Assembly (NCBI GenBank): GCA_965220835.1
Contig: OZ244842.1
Coordinates: forward strand, 3,348,001 to 3,412,000
Reading direction: 5' to 3'
Source: Azophilus sp965220835
Lineage (GTDB): Bacteria; Pseudomonadota; Gammaproteobacteria; Pseudomonadales; Azotimanducaceae
Length of the DNA stretch: 64,000 nt
Part shown: positions 34,200-45,124 of the stretch, in pieces
Numbering within the stretch: the first letter of the stretch is position 1
Layout: each line of letters starts with the position of its first letter
Translations under genes and position numbers: made by a program
Notes under the pieces: generated by a model
Databases searched by the model: none
Seen by the model: the letters and a program-made list of their open reading frames with translations, nothing else
What the model was told of the DNA's origin: nothing

Positions 34200-34690
34200 G
34201 CCGCCGGGTGCTGGCCGTGCTGCTGGAGAACGAGCCGGGCGCCCTCTCAAGGGTGGTTGGGCTGTTCGCCCAGCGCAACTACAACATCGAGACCTTGACC
34301 GTGGCCCCTACGGAGGACGCCACCCTGTCCCGCGTGACCTTGAGCACGGAAGGCTCCGACGAGAAGATCGAGCAAGTCACCAAGCACCTCAATCGCTTGG
34401 TTGAGGTGGTGAAGGTGCTTGACCTGCATGAGGCCGCCTGCGTCGAGCGGGAGCTGATGTTCGTCAAGATCAGCGCCCAAGGCGCCGAACGGGCGGAGGT
34501 CAAGCGCACCTGCGACATTTTCCGCGGCCAGATCGTCGATGTGACGGCCGCTGCCTACACCGTTCAGTTGACCGGTGAGAGCGGCAAGCTCGACGCCTTC
34601 CTCCGCGCCTTGGACCGCTCCGCGATCATCGAGGTGGTGCGGTCCGGCGTGTCCGGCATCAGCCGCGGCGAGAAGGTGCTGAGCGTCTAG
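34196..34690 (+). CDS. ilvH: Acetolactate synthase small (regulatory) subunit
   Basis: The 164-residue protein begins with an ACT domain, RRVLAVLLENEPGALSRVVG and FAQRNYNIETLTV, which binds valine for feedback inhibition, followed by the C-terminal domain that activates the catalytic subunit. The GTG start overlaps the ilvI stop (GTGA), so translation is probably coupled. Confidence 0.96.
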   Translation: MSRRVLAVLLENEPGALSRVVGLFAQRNYNIETLTVAPTEDATLSRVTLSTEGSDEKIEQVTKHLNRLVEVVKVLDLHEAACVERELMFVKISAQGAERAEVKRTCDIFRGQIVDVTAAAYTVQLTGESGKLDAFLRALDRSAIIEVVRSGVSGISRGEKVLSV

Positions 34691-34773
34691 CAACCAACAC
34701 CCACAAATTTGGGGACAGGGCGCTAACCGTTCTGTTCCGCCGCCAACACAGACTCCAACCAACAGGATTGACC

Positions 34774-35793
34774 ATGCAAGTCTATTACGACAAGGACGCC
34801 GACCTCTCCATCATCCAGAAGACCCGTGTCGCCGTCATCGGCTACGGCTCCCAAGGCCACGCCCACGCCAACAACCTGCGTGACTCCGGGGTGGGCCACG
34901 TGGTCATCGGCCTGCGCGCCGGCTCCGGCTCCGCGCCGAAGGCGGAGGCCGCGGGCTTTGAGGTGCGCGAAGTGCCCGACGCGGTGGCCGATGCGGACCT
35001 CGTCATGGTGCTCACTCCGGATGAGCTGCAGCAGGGCATCTACGCCGAGCAGATCGAACCGAACCTCAAGGAAGGGGGGGCGATCGCCTTCGCCCACGGC
35101 TTCAACATCCACTTTGAGTTGATCGAGCCCCGTGCGGACTTGGACGCCATCATGATCGCGCCCAAGGGGCCCGGGCACACGGTGCGCTCAACCTATGCGG
35201 CCGGCGGCGGCGTGCCGAGCCTCATCGCCATCGCCCAGGACGCCACCGGCCAAGCTCGGGACATCGCCCTGTCCTACGCCAGCGCCATCGGCGCTGGAAG
35301 GGCCGGCATCATCGCCACCACCTTCCGTGAGGAGACCGAGACTGACCTGTTCGGCGAGCAGGCCGTGCTCTGCGGCGGTGCCGCGGCGCTGGTGCAAGCC
35401 GGCTTCGAGACCTTGGTGGAGGCGGGATACGCGCCGGAGATGGCCTATTTCGAGTGCCTGCACGAACTCAAGCTGATCGTCGATCTGTTCTACGAGGGTG
35501 GCGTCGCCAACATGTGGTACTCGGTCTCCAACACGGCCGAGTACGGTGGCCTCACCCGGGGCCCGCGCATTGTCACCGAGGAGACCAAGGCGGAAATGAA
35601 GCGCATGCTGAACGAGATCCAGACCGGGCAGTTTGCCAGGGAGTTCGTCACCGAGAACCAAGCCGGCGCCCCAGGCATCAAGGCGCGGCGGCGGCTGATC
35701 GCCCAGCACGGCATCGAGCAGGTGGGCGAGCGCCTGCGCGGCATGATGCCTTGGATTCAGGAAAACCGCTTGGTCGATCGAACCAAGAACTAG
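34774..35793 (+). CDS. ilvC: Ketol-acid reductoisomerase, class I
   Basis: The 339-residue enzyme performs isomerisation and reduction of acetohydroxy acids. The N-terminal Rossmann motif is VAVIGYGSQGHAHANNLRDSG; the cofactor loop GLRAGSGSAPKAEAAG has the Arg and Ser expected for NADPH. Metal ligands lie in FREETETDLFGEQAVLCGG and FECLHELKLIVDLFYEGG. At about 340 residues it is the short class I form. ATG at 34774 is preferred over a TTG two codons earlier. It is third in the ilvI-ilvH-ilvC operon. Confidence 0.97.
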   Translation: MQVYYDKDADLSIIQKTRVAVIGYGSQGHAHANNLRDSGVGHVVIGLRAGSGSAPKAEAAGFEVREVPDAVADADLVMVLTPDELQQGIYAEQIEPNLKEGGAIAFAHGFNIHFELIEPRADLDAIMIAPKGPGHTVRSTYAAGGGVPSLIAIAQDATGQARDIALSYASAIGAGRAGIIATTFREETETDLFGEQAVLCGGAAALVQAGFETLVEAGYAPEMAYFECLHELKLIVDLFYEGGVANMWYSVSNTAEYGGLTRGPRIVTEETKAEMKRMLNEIQTGQFAREFVTENQAGAPGIKARRRLIAQHGIEQVGERLRGMMPWIQENRLVDRTKN

Positions 35794-35897
35794 CCGAGCG
35801 ACGCCCCGGACAAGAGAACGGACGTTGCCCGAGGGCTGCAGGGAGCTGGCCGACATGTCATTGATTTGTCCTGTCTGACGGTGGCACCATCGGCGTC

Positions 35898-36692
35898 ATG
35901 GAAAATCCGGACAAGCCGCAGTTGAGGGCCGTTGAAGGCGTGGAGCAACCTGCTCCCGCCAAGACGAGCGAACCCGCCAGCGCACGCCGCCGCGGCATCT
36001 ACCTGCTGCCCAACATCATCACCACAGGGGCGCTGTTTTCTGGGTTCTACGCCACCGTTGCGGGCATGAACGGGCGGTTCGAGGCGGCGGTGCTGGCCAT
36101 TTTCGCGGCCATCGCGCTCGACACCGCCGATGGCCGCATTGCCCGGCTCACGCGCACCCAGAGCCACTTCGGGGCGCAGTACGACAGCCTTTCGGACCTC
36201 GTGGCCTTCGGCGTCGCGCCGGCGTTCGTGGCGTTTTCATGGGGCCTGTCCAGCTTGGGCCAAGTGGGCTGGGTGCTCACCTTTCTCTACATTGCCTGCA
36301 CCGCCCTGCGCTTGGCGCGCTTCAACACCCAGAGCGACATGTCCAGCTTCACCGGCTTGCCTTCACCGGCGGCGGCGGCCGTGGTCGCCTGCACCATCTG
36401 GGTTTGGGAGCAGCAGATCGTCGGCACCCCAAGCCTCTTCGCAGCGTCCTCGGTGGGCTTGGTCTTGGTGGTCATCGCCTTGCTGATGGTGTCCAACCTC
36501 AGCTACTTCTCGGCCAAGCAACTCGGCATCAAGGGCCGGGTGCCGTTTGTGGCCCTGGTGCTGGTGGTGCTGTCCTTTGCCGTGCTGCTGGTTGACCCGC
36601 CCGGCATTCTGCTGTTGCTGTCCGTCGGCTACGCCCTCTCGGCCCCGGCCCAATTCGCGTGGGTATGGCTGCGTCGGCAGACGCCCGAGTGA
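35898..36692 (+). CDS. pssA: CDP-diacylglycerol-serine O-phosphatidyltransferase
   Basis: The 264-residue inner-membrane enzyme makes phosphatidylserine, precursor of phosphatidylethanolamine. After a 35-residue polar N-terminus come NIITTGALFSGFYATVAG and the CDP-alcohol phosphotransferase motif DTADGRIARLTRTQSHFGAQ...DSLSD, with the catalytic aspartates, then several membrane helices. Placement just after ilvC, and before msrP, is as in Pseudomonas. Confidence 0.95.
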   Translation: MENPDKPQLRAVEGVEQPAPAKTSEPASARRRGIYLLPNIITTGALFSGFYATVAGMNGRFEAAVLAIFAAIALDTADGRIARLTRTQSHFGAQYDSLSDLVAFGVAPAFVAFSWGLSSLGQVGWVLTFLYIACTALRLARFNTQSDMSSFTGLPSPAAAAVVACTIWVWEQQIVGTPSLFAASSVGLVLVVIALLMVSNLSYFSAKQLGIKGRVPFVALVLVVLSFAVLLVDPPGILLLLSVGYALSAPAQFAWVWLRRQTPE

Positions 36693-36754
36693 AGGGCTTG
36701 TTTGGGAACCCAACCCAAACACGAAGACCCATTAGCGGGCCCTAGGAACTTGCC

Positions 36755-37696
36755 ATGCTCATCAAGCCTCCCTTCGACATAGCGCCTTCGGAAATCACCC
36801 CTGAAGCGGCCTTCCTGGCGCGGCGTCGCTTCGTCAAGGCGCTGGCCTTGGGTGCGGGCGCCAGCTTGGTGCCGCCGGGCGCGCTTGCGAGCGCGACCTA
36901 TGAGGGCAAGACCAGCGAGCGGGGCGAGGCGCTGACCCCGGGGGAGATCGTCACCAGCTACAACAACTTCTATGAATTCGGCACCGACAAAAGCGATCCG
37001 GCGCGTCACGCCCATGAGATGACCGTCGAGCCCTGGACGGTGGAGGTGCGGGGCAAGGCGGCAAAGACCGGCAAGTTCGCCTTGGAGGACGTAACCAAGG
37101 GCTTGGCCGAAGAGGAGCGCATCTACCGCTTCCGCTGCGTGGAGGCTTGGTCCATGGTGGTGCCTTGGACGGGCATTCCCATGGCCCAGTTCCTGGCCCA
37201 ATTCGAACCTGAAGGCAGCGCCAAGTACGTGCAGTTCACCACCCTGCACCGGCCCAGCGAGATGCGCGGCCAGCGGTCGCTGTTCAGCGGCATTGACTGG
37301 CCCTATGTGGAGGGCCTGCGCCTCGACGAGGCCTACCACCCGCTGACGCTCATGGTCACGGGCGTTTACGGCAAGCCCTTGCCGAACCAGAACGGCGCCC
37401 CGCTGCGCTTGATGGTGCCGTGGAAGTACGGCTTCAAGTCGGTGAAGTCCATTGTCCGGATCGCCTTCACCGAACGACAGCCGCGCAACACTTGGAACAT
37501 CCTGGCCCCCCATGAGTACGGCTTCTACGCCAACGTCAACCCGGAGGTAGACCACCCCCGCTGGAGCCAAGCCACCGAGCGGCGCTTGCCGAGCACGCTG
37601 TTCAACCCCAACCGCGTCCCCACCCTGCCCTTCAACGGCTACGCCGAACAGGTGGCCGGGCTCTATACGGGAATGGACTTGCACCGTTACTACTAG
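36755..37696 (+). CDS. msrP: Methionine-sulfoxide reductase catalytic subunit MsrP
   Basis: This 313-residue molybdenum enzyme repairs oxidised methionine in periplasmic proteins. It has a twin-arginine signal (ARRRFVKALALGAGASLVPP), the Mo-ligand cysteine in YRFRCVEAWSMVVPW, and GVYGKPLPNQNGAPLRLMVPWKYG, matching YedY. In most genomes msrQ, the haem membrane partner that supplies electrons, follows; here a 253-bp non-coding gap and a minus-strand gene follow instead. Confidence 0.95.
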   Translation: MLIKPPFDIAPSEITPEAAFLARRRFVKALALGAGASLVPPGALASATYEGKTSERGEALTPGEIVTSYNNFYEFGTDKSDPARHAHEMTVEPWTVEVRGKAAKTGKFALEDVTKGLAEEERIYRFRCVEAWSMVVPWTGIPMAQFLAQFEPEGSAKYVQFTTLHRPSEMRGQRSLFSGIDWPYVEGLRLDEAYHPLTLMVTGVYGKPLPNQNGAPLRLMVPWKYGFKSVKSIVRIAFTERQPRNTWNILAPHEYGFYANVNPEVDHPRWSQATERRLPSTLFNPNRVPTLPFNGYAEQVAGLYTGMDLHRYY

Positions 37697-37949
37697 AAAG
37701 CGAGGCGATGCTTCAGACCCATAAGCGGGCGGTCTTGGGGCGCATAAGCTGACACATGCGGCAGCCTTGCCCGCGATCAAGACAGGGAGTGTCCCGCCCC
37801 ATCGAAGGGCTAGTTTGCGCGTGCTTGGCATGCCTGCCCGAGGCACGCCTGCCGCGTCCACCCCCGACAAGGCATCATTAGCCGTCGCAACACCTTCTCA
37901 GCTTGATTGTCGCTAGGCATGCCGGGCGACGCGCCCCCGGGAACGAGCG

Positions 37950-38981
37950 CTACTTGGACAGCGGCGCGCCGGGCCGCACGGCGCAATCCTCGCCGGTCAG
38001 CAGCCGCCAGTAGGCGCCGGTTTGCTCGGTCCGCGCTCGGCGGTCCACGAAATAGCTGACGTGGCTGCTGGACGCGGCGCTGGGGTCTAGTTCGATGCCC
38101 CACAGCGGGTCGATGGTGTTGGGCACCAGGGAGTAGCGAACGTCGATGATCCGATTGGGCCGGTGGGGGTCGCGGGCCAAGTAGTCGCTGGAGAACCAAC
38201 GGAACCGCTCGACGTCCAAGCCTTGCTGGCTAGCCAGGTCAAGCCACGGCAAATGGCGCTGCAGATCGATGCGCTCGGCACTGGCGCCGGGGCAGGCAGT
38301 CACCGCCCAGCCGGTTCGAATGCCATCAACGTAAAAGCGCCCCTGGTGTTCGTACACCACTTTCCAGACCAGCAAGTTGCCAAACCCCGTCTTTGCGGAC
38401 AGGCGCACGGGCTCATGACCCCGTTCCGCCGCCAGCGAAGCGCCCCCGGCCTCGGCGCGATGGTGTTGGACAGTCCCGAAAGCGATGTAGCCCAGCGCCC
38501 AAATCAGGCCGGCGATGGCAAAGGCCCGCCGCCGCCGTACGGCGGCCAGGATCACTAGGCTGAGCAAGGGTAACGTAAAGAGCGGGTCCACCACCGAGAC
38601 GCTGTTCCATGCCACTCGATAGTCCGAAAACGGCCACAGCAGCAGCGTGCCGTAGGAAGTGCAGGCGTCAAGCAGGCCGTGGGTGGCGTAGCCAAGCAGG
38701 CAGGCCAGATAGCTCTCCCTAAATCGCAGCCACCGCCGCGCAAACCCGTGCAGGGCCACGGCCACGATGGCCGCTCCGAAGGGTATGAAGACCAAGGCGT
38801 GGGTGAAGTGGCGATGGTATTCAAGAAACAGCAGCGGATCGGTGGGTGACTGGATGAGAACATCCAGATCCGGCGCCATGCCTGCGAGGCAGCCGAGCAG
38901 TGCGGCAACGCGGATTTTCTCGCGGCTCAGAACCGCTTGCGGTGCGACGGCGCCAATGGCGCCTTGGCTAATGGGGTCCAT
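37950..38981 (-). CDS. DUF457-type membrane-bound metal-dependent hydrolase
   Basis: The 343-residue inner-membrane protein begins MDPISQGAIGAVAPQA and has GCLAGMAPDLDVLIQ and YHRHFTHALVFIPFG, the acidic and histidine clusters of the DUF457 (YdjM-like) family, with four or five hydrophobic helices in the N-terminal half. The C-terminal 170 residues form a soluble, probably periplasmic domain rich in Trp, Arg and Tyr. Function is unknown, though family members are described as SOS-regulated in E. coli. The start at 38981 is chosen because the DPISQG block opens the family. Confidence 0.82.
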   Translation of the reverse strand: MDPISQGAIGAVAPQAVLSREKIRVAALLGCLAGMAPDLDVLIQSPTDPLLFLEYHRHFTHALVFIPFGAAIVAVALHGFARRWLRFRESYLACLLGYATHGLLDACTSYGTLLLWPFSDYRVAWNSVSVVDPLFTLPLLSLVILAAVRRRRAFAIAGLIWALGYIAFGTVQHHRAEAGGASLAAERGHEPVRLSAKTGFGNLLVWKVVYEHQGRFYVDGIRTGWAVTACPGASAERIDLQRHLPWLDLASQQGLDVERFRWFSSDYLARDPHRPNRIIDVRYSLVPNTIDPLWGIELDPSAASSSHVSYFVDRRARTEQTGAYWRLLTGEDCAVRPGAPLSK

Positions 38982-39160
38982 CTTCGATTGGGTTTGCAAC
39001 CGTCACCTTTAAGTTGGGAGCGCTTTATCGGACTCCTCCGCCCGATAGTCAACCGGCCGTGTGCCCACCCTCGCGTTGACCCTGACAGTGCCAGGCCGTT
39101 GGACTTGGCAGCGGAATTTGCTGAAATGCCGCATTCAAGTCCCGCCCGCAGGAAATCCAC

Positions 39161-40420
39161 ATGACCCAGGCCAACGCCTTTTACGCCCAGTCCGGGGGCG
39201 TCACCGCCGTCATCAATGCCACGGCCTGCGGCCTCATCGAGACGGCTCGGCGGGAGGCCGGCCGCGTAGGCACCGTCTATGCCGGGCGCAACGGCATTCT
39301 CGGTGCGCTCAAGGAGGAGCTGATCGACACCAGCAGGGAATCCGACGCCGCCATCGCGGCGCTGCGGCACACGCCGGGGGGCGCTTTTGGCTCCTGCCGT
39401 TACAAGCTGCGGTCCCTTGAAGAGAGCGAACGCCAGTACCGCCGCCTGATCGACGTGTTCGCCGCTCACGGCATACGCTACTTCTTCTACAACGGCGGCG
39501 GTGATTCCCAAGACACGGCGCACAAGGTATCGCTGATCGGCAAGCGGCTTGGCTACCCAATCACGGCCATCGGCATTCCGAAGACCGTGGACAACGACCT
39601 GCCCTTCACCGACTGCTGCCCCGGCTTCGGCTCGGTGGCGAAGTACGTGGCCATCGCCACTCGGGAGGCGGCCTTGGACGTGGCGTCGATGGCGGAGACC
39701 TCAACCAAGGTCTTCGTTTTGGAAGTGATGGGCCGCCACGCGGGCTGGATTGCCGCGGCGGCAGGCCTTGCCCAGCAGCGGCGTGGTGATGCGCCGCACA
39801 TCATCCTGCTGCCGGAAGTGCCGTTTGAGGAGGAGCGCTTTCTAAACCGGGTGCGGGAAGTGGTGGAGCGGCAGGACTATTGCGTAGTCGTCGCCTCCGA
39901 AGGCACCCGCTACGCCAGCGGTGCGTTCGTCGCCGACGCCGGTGGCAAGGACGCCTTTGGCCACACCCAGCTTGGTGGCGTGGCCCCGGTGATCGCCGGC
40001 ATGGTGCGCAGCCGTTGGGGCTACAAGTACCATTGGGCGGTGGCCGATTACCTGCAGCGCTCGGCCCGCCACATCGCGTCGGCCACGGATGTCGAACAGG
40101 CCTACGCCTTGGGCCAGGCGGCGGTGGAGTTCGCCTTGTCCGGCAAGAACGCCGTCATGCCGACCATCAAGCGGTTGAGCGATGCCCCTTACCGCTGGGC
40201 CATTGGCGAAGCGCCGCTGGCCCGGGTGGCCAATGTGGAGCGCAAGATGCCCAAGAGCCACATCAGCGCCGACGGTTTCGGCATCACGGCCAAGGCGCGA
40301 CGGTACTTGGCGCCGCTCATCGAAGGCGAGGCGCCGCCGCCCTACCGCAACGGGCTGCCGGACTACGTGCGGCTAGAAAACCGGCTGGCGACGAAAAAGC
40401 TGGCCCCCTTCGAGGTTTAG
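39161..40420 (+). CDS. Pyrophosphate-type 6-phosphofructokinase
   Basis: The 419-residue enzyme shows AFYAQSGGVTAVINATACGL, the phosphate-donor loop YNGGGDSQDTAHK, PKTVDNDLPFTD with the catalytic Asp, EVMGRHAGWIAAAAGLA and the KYHWAVADYLQRSARH end. In ATP-dependent enzymes the donor loop is GGDGS and the PKT lysine is usually glycine; Asp in place of the second Gly, and Lys in PKT, are the accepted marks of PPi dependence. It should phosphorylate fructose 6-phosphate reversibly with PPi in the cytosol. The convergent downstream gene is a membrane pyrophosphatase, which shares the substrate. Confidence 0.9.
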   Translation: MTQANAFYAQSGGVTAVINATACGLIETARREAGRVGTVYAGRNGILGALKEELIDTSRESDAAIAALRHTPGGAFGSCRYKLRSLEESERQYRRLIDVFAAHGIRYFFYNGGGDSQDTAHKVSLIGKRLGYPITAIGIPKTVDNDLPFTDCCPGFGSVAKYVAIATREAALDVASMAETSTKVFVLEVMGRHAGWIAAAAGLAQQRRGDAPHIILLPEVPFEEERFLNRVREVVERQDYCVVVASEGTRYASGAFVADAGGKDAFGHTQLGGVAPVIAGMVRSRWGYKYHWAVADYLQRSARHIASATDVEQAYALGQAAVEFALSGKNAVMPTIKRLSDAPYRWAIGEAPLARVANVERKMPKSHISADGFGITAKARRYLAPLIEGEAPPPYRNGLPDYVRLENRLATKKLAPFEV

Positions 40421-40429
40421 CCGTTCGGC

Positions 40430-40460
40430 GGCTGAGCCCAAAAACGGCAACGGCTCAGCC
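40430..40460. terminator. Inverted repeat between the convergent PFK and hppA genes
   Basis: GGCTGAGCC and GGCTCAGCC form a perfect 9-bp stem around a 13-nt loop containing AAAAA. It is 10 bp after the phosphofructokinase stop and 60 bp from the hppA stop, a fitting place for a two-way terminator, though no T-tract follows the stem on the plus strand. Confidence 0.45.
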
Positions 40461-40520
40461 ACAGCCACAGCAACAGCGGGCCGCCGCAGCCGCAAGCCCG
40501 CTCCACCCATAGCCAGCCCA

Positions 40521-42554
<2,034 letters not shown>

Positions 42555-42743
42555 TGGCTGTCCTGTCTTCCGTGGTCTAAGGGGATTGTTGACTGCGCCG
42601 CCGCATTAGCGAGGCGCGGGTGGCGCGTATGATAGCAGCGTCAGCGCAAAAGGCACCTGCCATCCCCCAAGGGGAGACGGTGCGGCTTTGAGCGTTGGCT
42701 TGAGATTGCAAGCGCATCCACGCAGCCGGTGAGCGGGCGTGGG

Positions 42744-44033
42744 CTACAAGCGATCCTTGAGCTTGTAGTAGAGCATGCCTAAGGCGATCAGCTGGTTGCC
42801 CAGCCAGCGGGAGCCCGGCAGGCGCAGGTGCTTCATGCTGGCAAAGAGGTCGAACTTCTCCAAGGTGCCCCCCACGGCGTCGGCAACCACCTCACCCATC
42901 ACGTGGGTGGAGTTCACGCCGTGGCCGGAGTAGCCCTGGCAGTAGTAGATGTTGCCGTCGATGCGGCCCACGGCCGGGATGCGGTTGGGCACGATGCCGA
43001 TCATGCCGCCCCACTGGAAGTCGATGCGCACGCCCTCTAGCTGCGGGTACACCTTGAGCATGCGCGGCAGGATGTACGCCTTAATGTCGGCCGGGTCCCG
43101 TCCGGAGTAGTTGCAGGCGCCACCGTAGAGCAGGCGCCTGTCCGCGGAGAGCCGGTGGTAGTCAACCACCTCGTTCAAGTCGCACACCGCCACGTCCGCC
43201 GGGTTGACGCGCTCGGCCGCCCGCCCGTCCAGGGGCTCGGTGGCGATGATGTAGCTGCCCGCCGGGAAGACCAGCCCTGAGAGGTGCTTCTGCTCAAGCC
43301 GGCTGTAGGCGTTGCCCGCCAGCACCACTGCATCGGCCTGCACGGCGCCTGTCTGGGTGATCACGCGTGGCCGCGAGCCGTGCTCGATGTCCACAACGGG
43401 CGACTGCTCGAAGATCCGGGCGCCCAAGCCCTCTGCCGCCCGCGCCTCGCCGATGCACAGGTTCAACGGATGCAGGTGGCCATCCCGGTAACAGGCAAGG
43501 GCGCCCAGGTAGGCGTCCGTGCCCAGCATCTCAGCGGTCTTGTGCCGGTCCCACACCTCGTAAGGATAGGGAAAGTCGCGGCGGGCGCGGTTCTCGGCGT
43601 ATTCCTCTATTTCCGCGATCTGCCGGGCCTTGAGCGCCACCTCAACGAAACCAGCCTTCAGGTCGCACTCGATGGCGTACTTCTCCACGCGCTCGTAGAT
43701 GATGTCGTGACCGCGCCAGCCCAGATCCCAGAGGACGTCATCGGCGCCCGGGCCGTGCTTCTTGACGATCTTGTGGTGCCCGTTCATGCCATTGATGAGC
43801 TGCCCGCCGTTGCGGCCGGATGCGCCCCAGCCCACCCGGTTGGCCTCCACCAACGCCACGGAGTAACCCCGTTCCGCCAGCGTCAAGGTGGTGGCGACGC
43901 CCGTGAACCCGGCCCCAACCACGCAGACGTCGGCGCTGAGGTGGCCCTGAAGCGCCGGGTAGTTGGTCACTGCGTTCGCAGTCGCGGCGTAGTAGGAGCC
44001 GGTGTGCTCCTGCTTGCGGTGTTTGGCGTCCAT
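42744..44033 (-). CDS. FAD-dependent amine oxidoreductase, PuuB/DadA family
   Basis: The 429-residue flavoprotein begins with HTGSYYAATANAVTNYPAL, then the dinucleotide-binding VCVVGAGFTGVATTLTLAERG and VEANRVGWGASGRNGGQLING. The second FAD region is YCQGYSGHGVNSTHVMGEVV. This is the pattern of gamma-glutamylputrescine oxidase (PuuB) and relatives that oxidise secondary amines or amino acids with oxygen. No other puu genes are adjacent. A hypothetical membrane-protein gene lies 35 bp upstream and is likely co-transcribed. Confidence 0.87.
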   Translation of the reverse strand: MDAKHRKQEHTGSYYAATANAVTNYPALQGHLSADVCVVGAGFTGVATTLTLAERGYSVALVEANRVGWGASGRNGGQLINGMNGHHKIVKKHGPGADDVLWDLGWRGHDIIYERVEKYAIECDLKAGFVEVALKARQIAEIEEYAENRARRDFPYPYEVWDRHKTAEMLGTDAYLGALACYRDGHLHPLNLCIGEARAAEGLGARIFEQSPVVDIEHGSRPRVITQTGAVQADAVVLAGNAYSRLEQKHLSGLVFPAGSYIIATEPLDGRAAERVNPADVAVCDLNEVVDYHRLSADRRLLYGGACNYSGRDPADIKAYILPRMLKVYPQLEGVRIDFQWGGMIGIVPNRIPAVGRIDGNIYYCQGYSGHGVNSTHVMGEVVADAVGGTLEKFDLFASMKHLRLPGSRWLGNQLIALGMLYYKLKDRL

Positions 44034-44068
44034 GGCGTGGCCCTAGGCGGCGTTGCGGCGCACCAGGC

Positions 44069-44923
44069 TCATGCGGTCACCGCTGTCGCTTCTTCTTCGA
44101 GCAGTTCCTTGCGCCACTCGCTTAGGTTCATGTCGATGGCCATGAACCCGCCGATCCAGAGGATCTCGTCCCACAAGTACAGCCAGTGGCCGAGCGCTGC
44201 CCAGTACACGCCGACGCCAAGAATGGACACAAACAACAGGTTCTTGCCCCATTGGGCCGTCTGCATCAGCGCACCGCCCGTCACGCCCCGGTCCTGCAGG
44301 CGCACCACCAATTCGATGGCCAGCAGCGCCACCAGCCAGGCGACGCCTTCATAGATGTCCGCCCACGCCAGTTGCCGCTCCAGGTTGAGCCCGGCCATGT
44401 CGCTCACCACCGGGTCATCGCCCACCCGATAGAACTGGTTGGCGCCGGAAAGCTCGCCGCAGGTCTCTTGGGTGATGGCCGTGTATTCCAGGTTGTACAC
44501 ATAGGAAAGGTCTTGATCGGCCAAGTCGCACAGGTGGGTGGCGTCCTCCACCGGCACCGTCGGCTGCAGGGTGAACACCGCGTTGCCGTAGGCGAAGATG
44601 GTGTGGGCGATCATCACGAAGCAAATCAGGCGCACGCCATGCAGGAGCCGCGACACCCAGCCTTTCAGCGCCTCATCGCTGAGCGCGTAGGTTTCCAGCT
44701 CGAACATGAACAGCAGGATGAACCAAGCCAAGGTGTCCATGGTGACGGCAAAGTTGGTGGTCCACTGGACCAAGGTTGATTCGGCCGTGAGGGTGTGGGC
44801 ACCCCGAATCAGGTCCTCAGCGATGTAGTAGCCGAAATTGACCACCAGCAGCGCATAGACCGTCCACTTGACGGCCTGCTGAATTCGGTGCAACCGCAGG
44901 TCTGCCGTGTGCGCAGCGTTCAT
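44069..44923 (-). CDS. Unrecognised multi-pass membrane protein
   Basis: The 284-residue protein has about five hydrophobic helices: VKWTVYALLVVNFGYYIA, DTLAWFILLFMFELE, LICFVMIAHTIFAYGNAVF, WLVALLAIELVV and LFVSILGVGVYWAALGHWLYL. Between helices 3 and 4 is a loop of about 60 residues, probably outside the membrane, with two cysteines (HLCDLADQD and QETCGELSG) that could pair. I do not recognise the family. It lies upstream of the PuuB-like gene on the same strand. Start chosen at the ATG at 44923. Confidence 0.7.
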   Translation of the reverse strand: MNAAHTADLRLHRIQQAVKWTVYALLVVNFGYYIAEDLIRGAHTLTAESTLVQWTTNFAVTMDTLAWFILLFMFELETYALSDEALKGWVSRLLHGVRLICFVMIAHTIFAYGNAVFTLQPTVPVEDATHLCDLADQDLSYVYNLEYTAITQETCGELSGANQFYRVGDDPVVSDMAGLNLERQLAWADIYEGVAWLVALLAIELVVRLQDRGVTGGALMQTAQWGKNLLFVSILGVGVYWAALGHWLYLWDEILWIGGFMAIDMNLSEWRKELLEEEATAVTA

Positions 44924-45124
44924 GGCCGCATGATACTGAGGCGCCATGCCCTAGGGAATCCATGCCCTTGGGCTTGGTCCTTGGGGCATCAGGACAGCGA
45001 GGCCTCCACCAACCGAAAGCCAGTCGTTGACGTTTTCTCGCGCCGCGCCAATGGGTTTGGCGCAGCGGCCGCCGGCGGTGCGGCGCCGCGGCCTCGCCTG
45101 CTGCCCGCGTTGTTGAATGCCGCA

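Noticed and set aside
36629..37870. A 413-codon minus-strand open frame across msrP
   Set aside because: MsrP is complete on the plus strand with a Tat signal and Mo-ligand cysteine; the antisense peptide is composition-driven.
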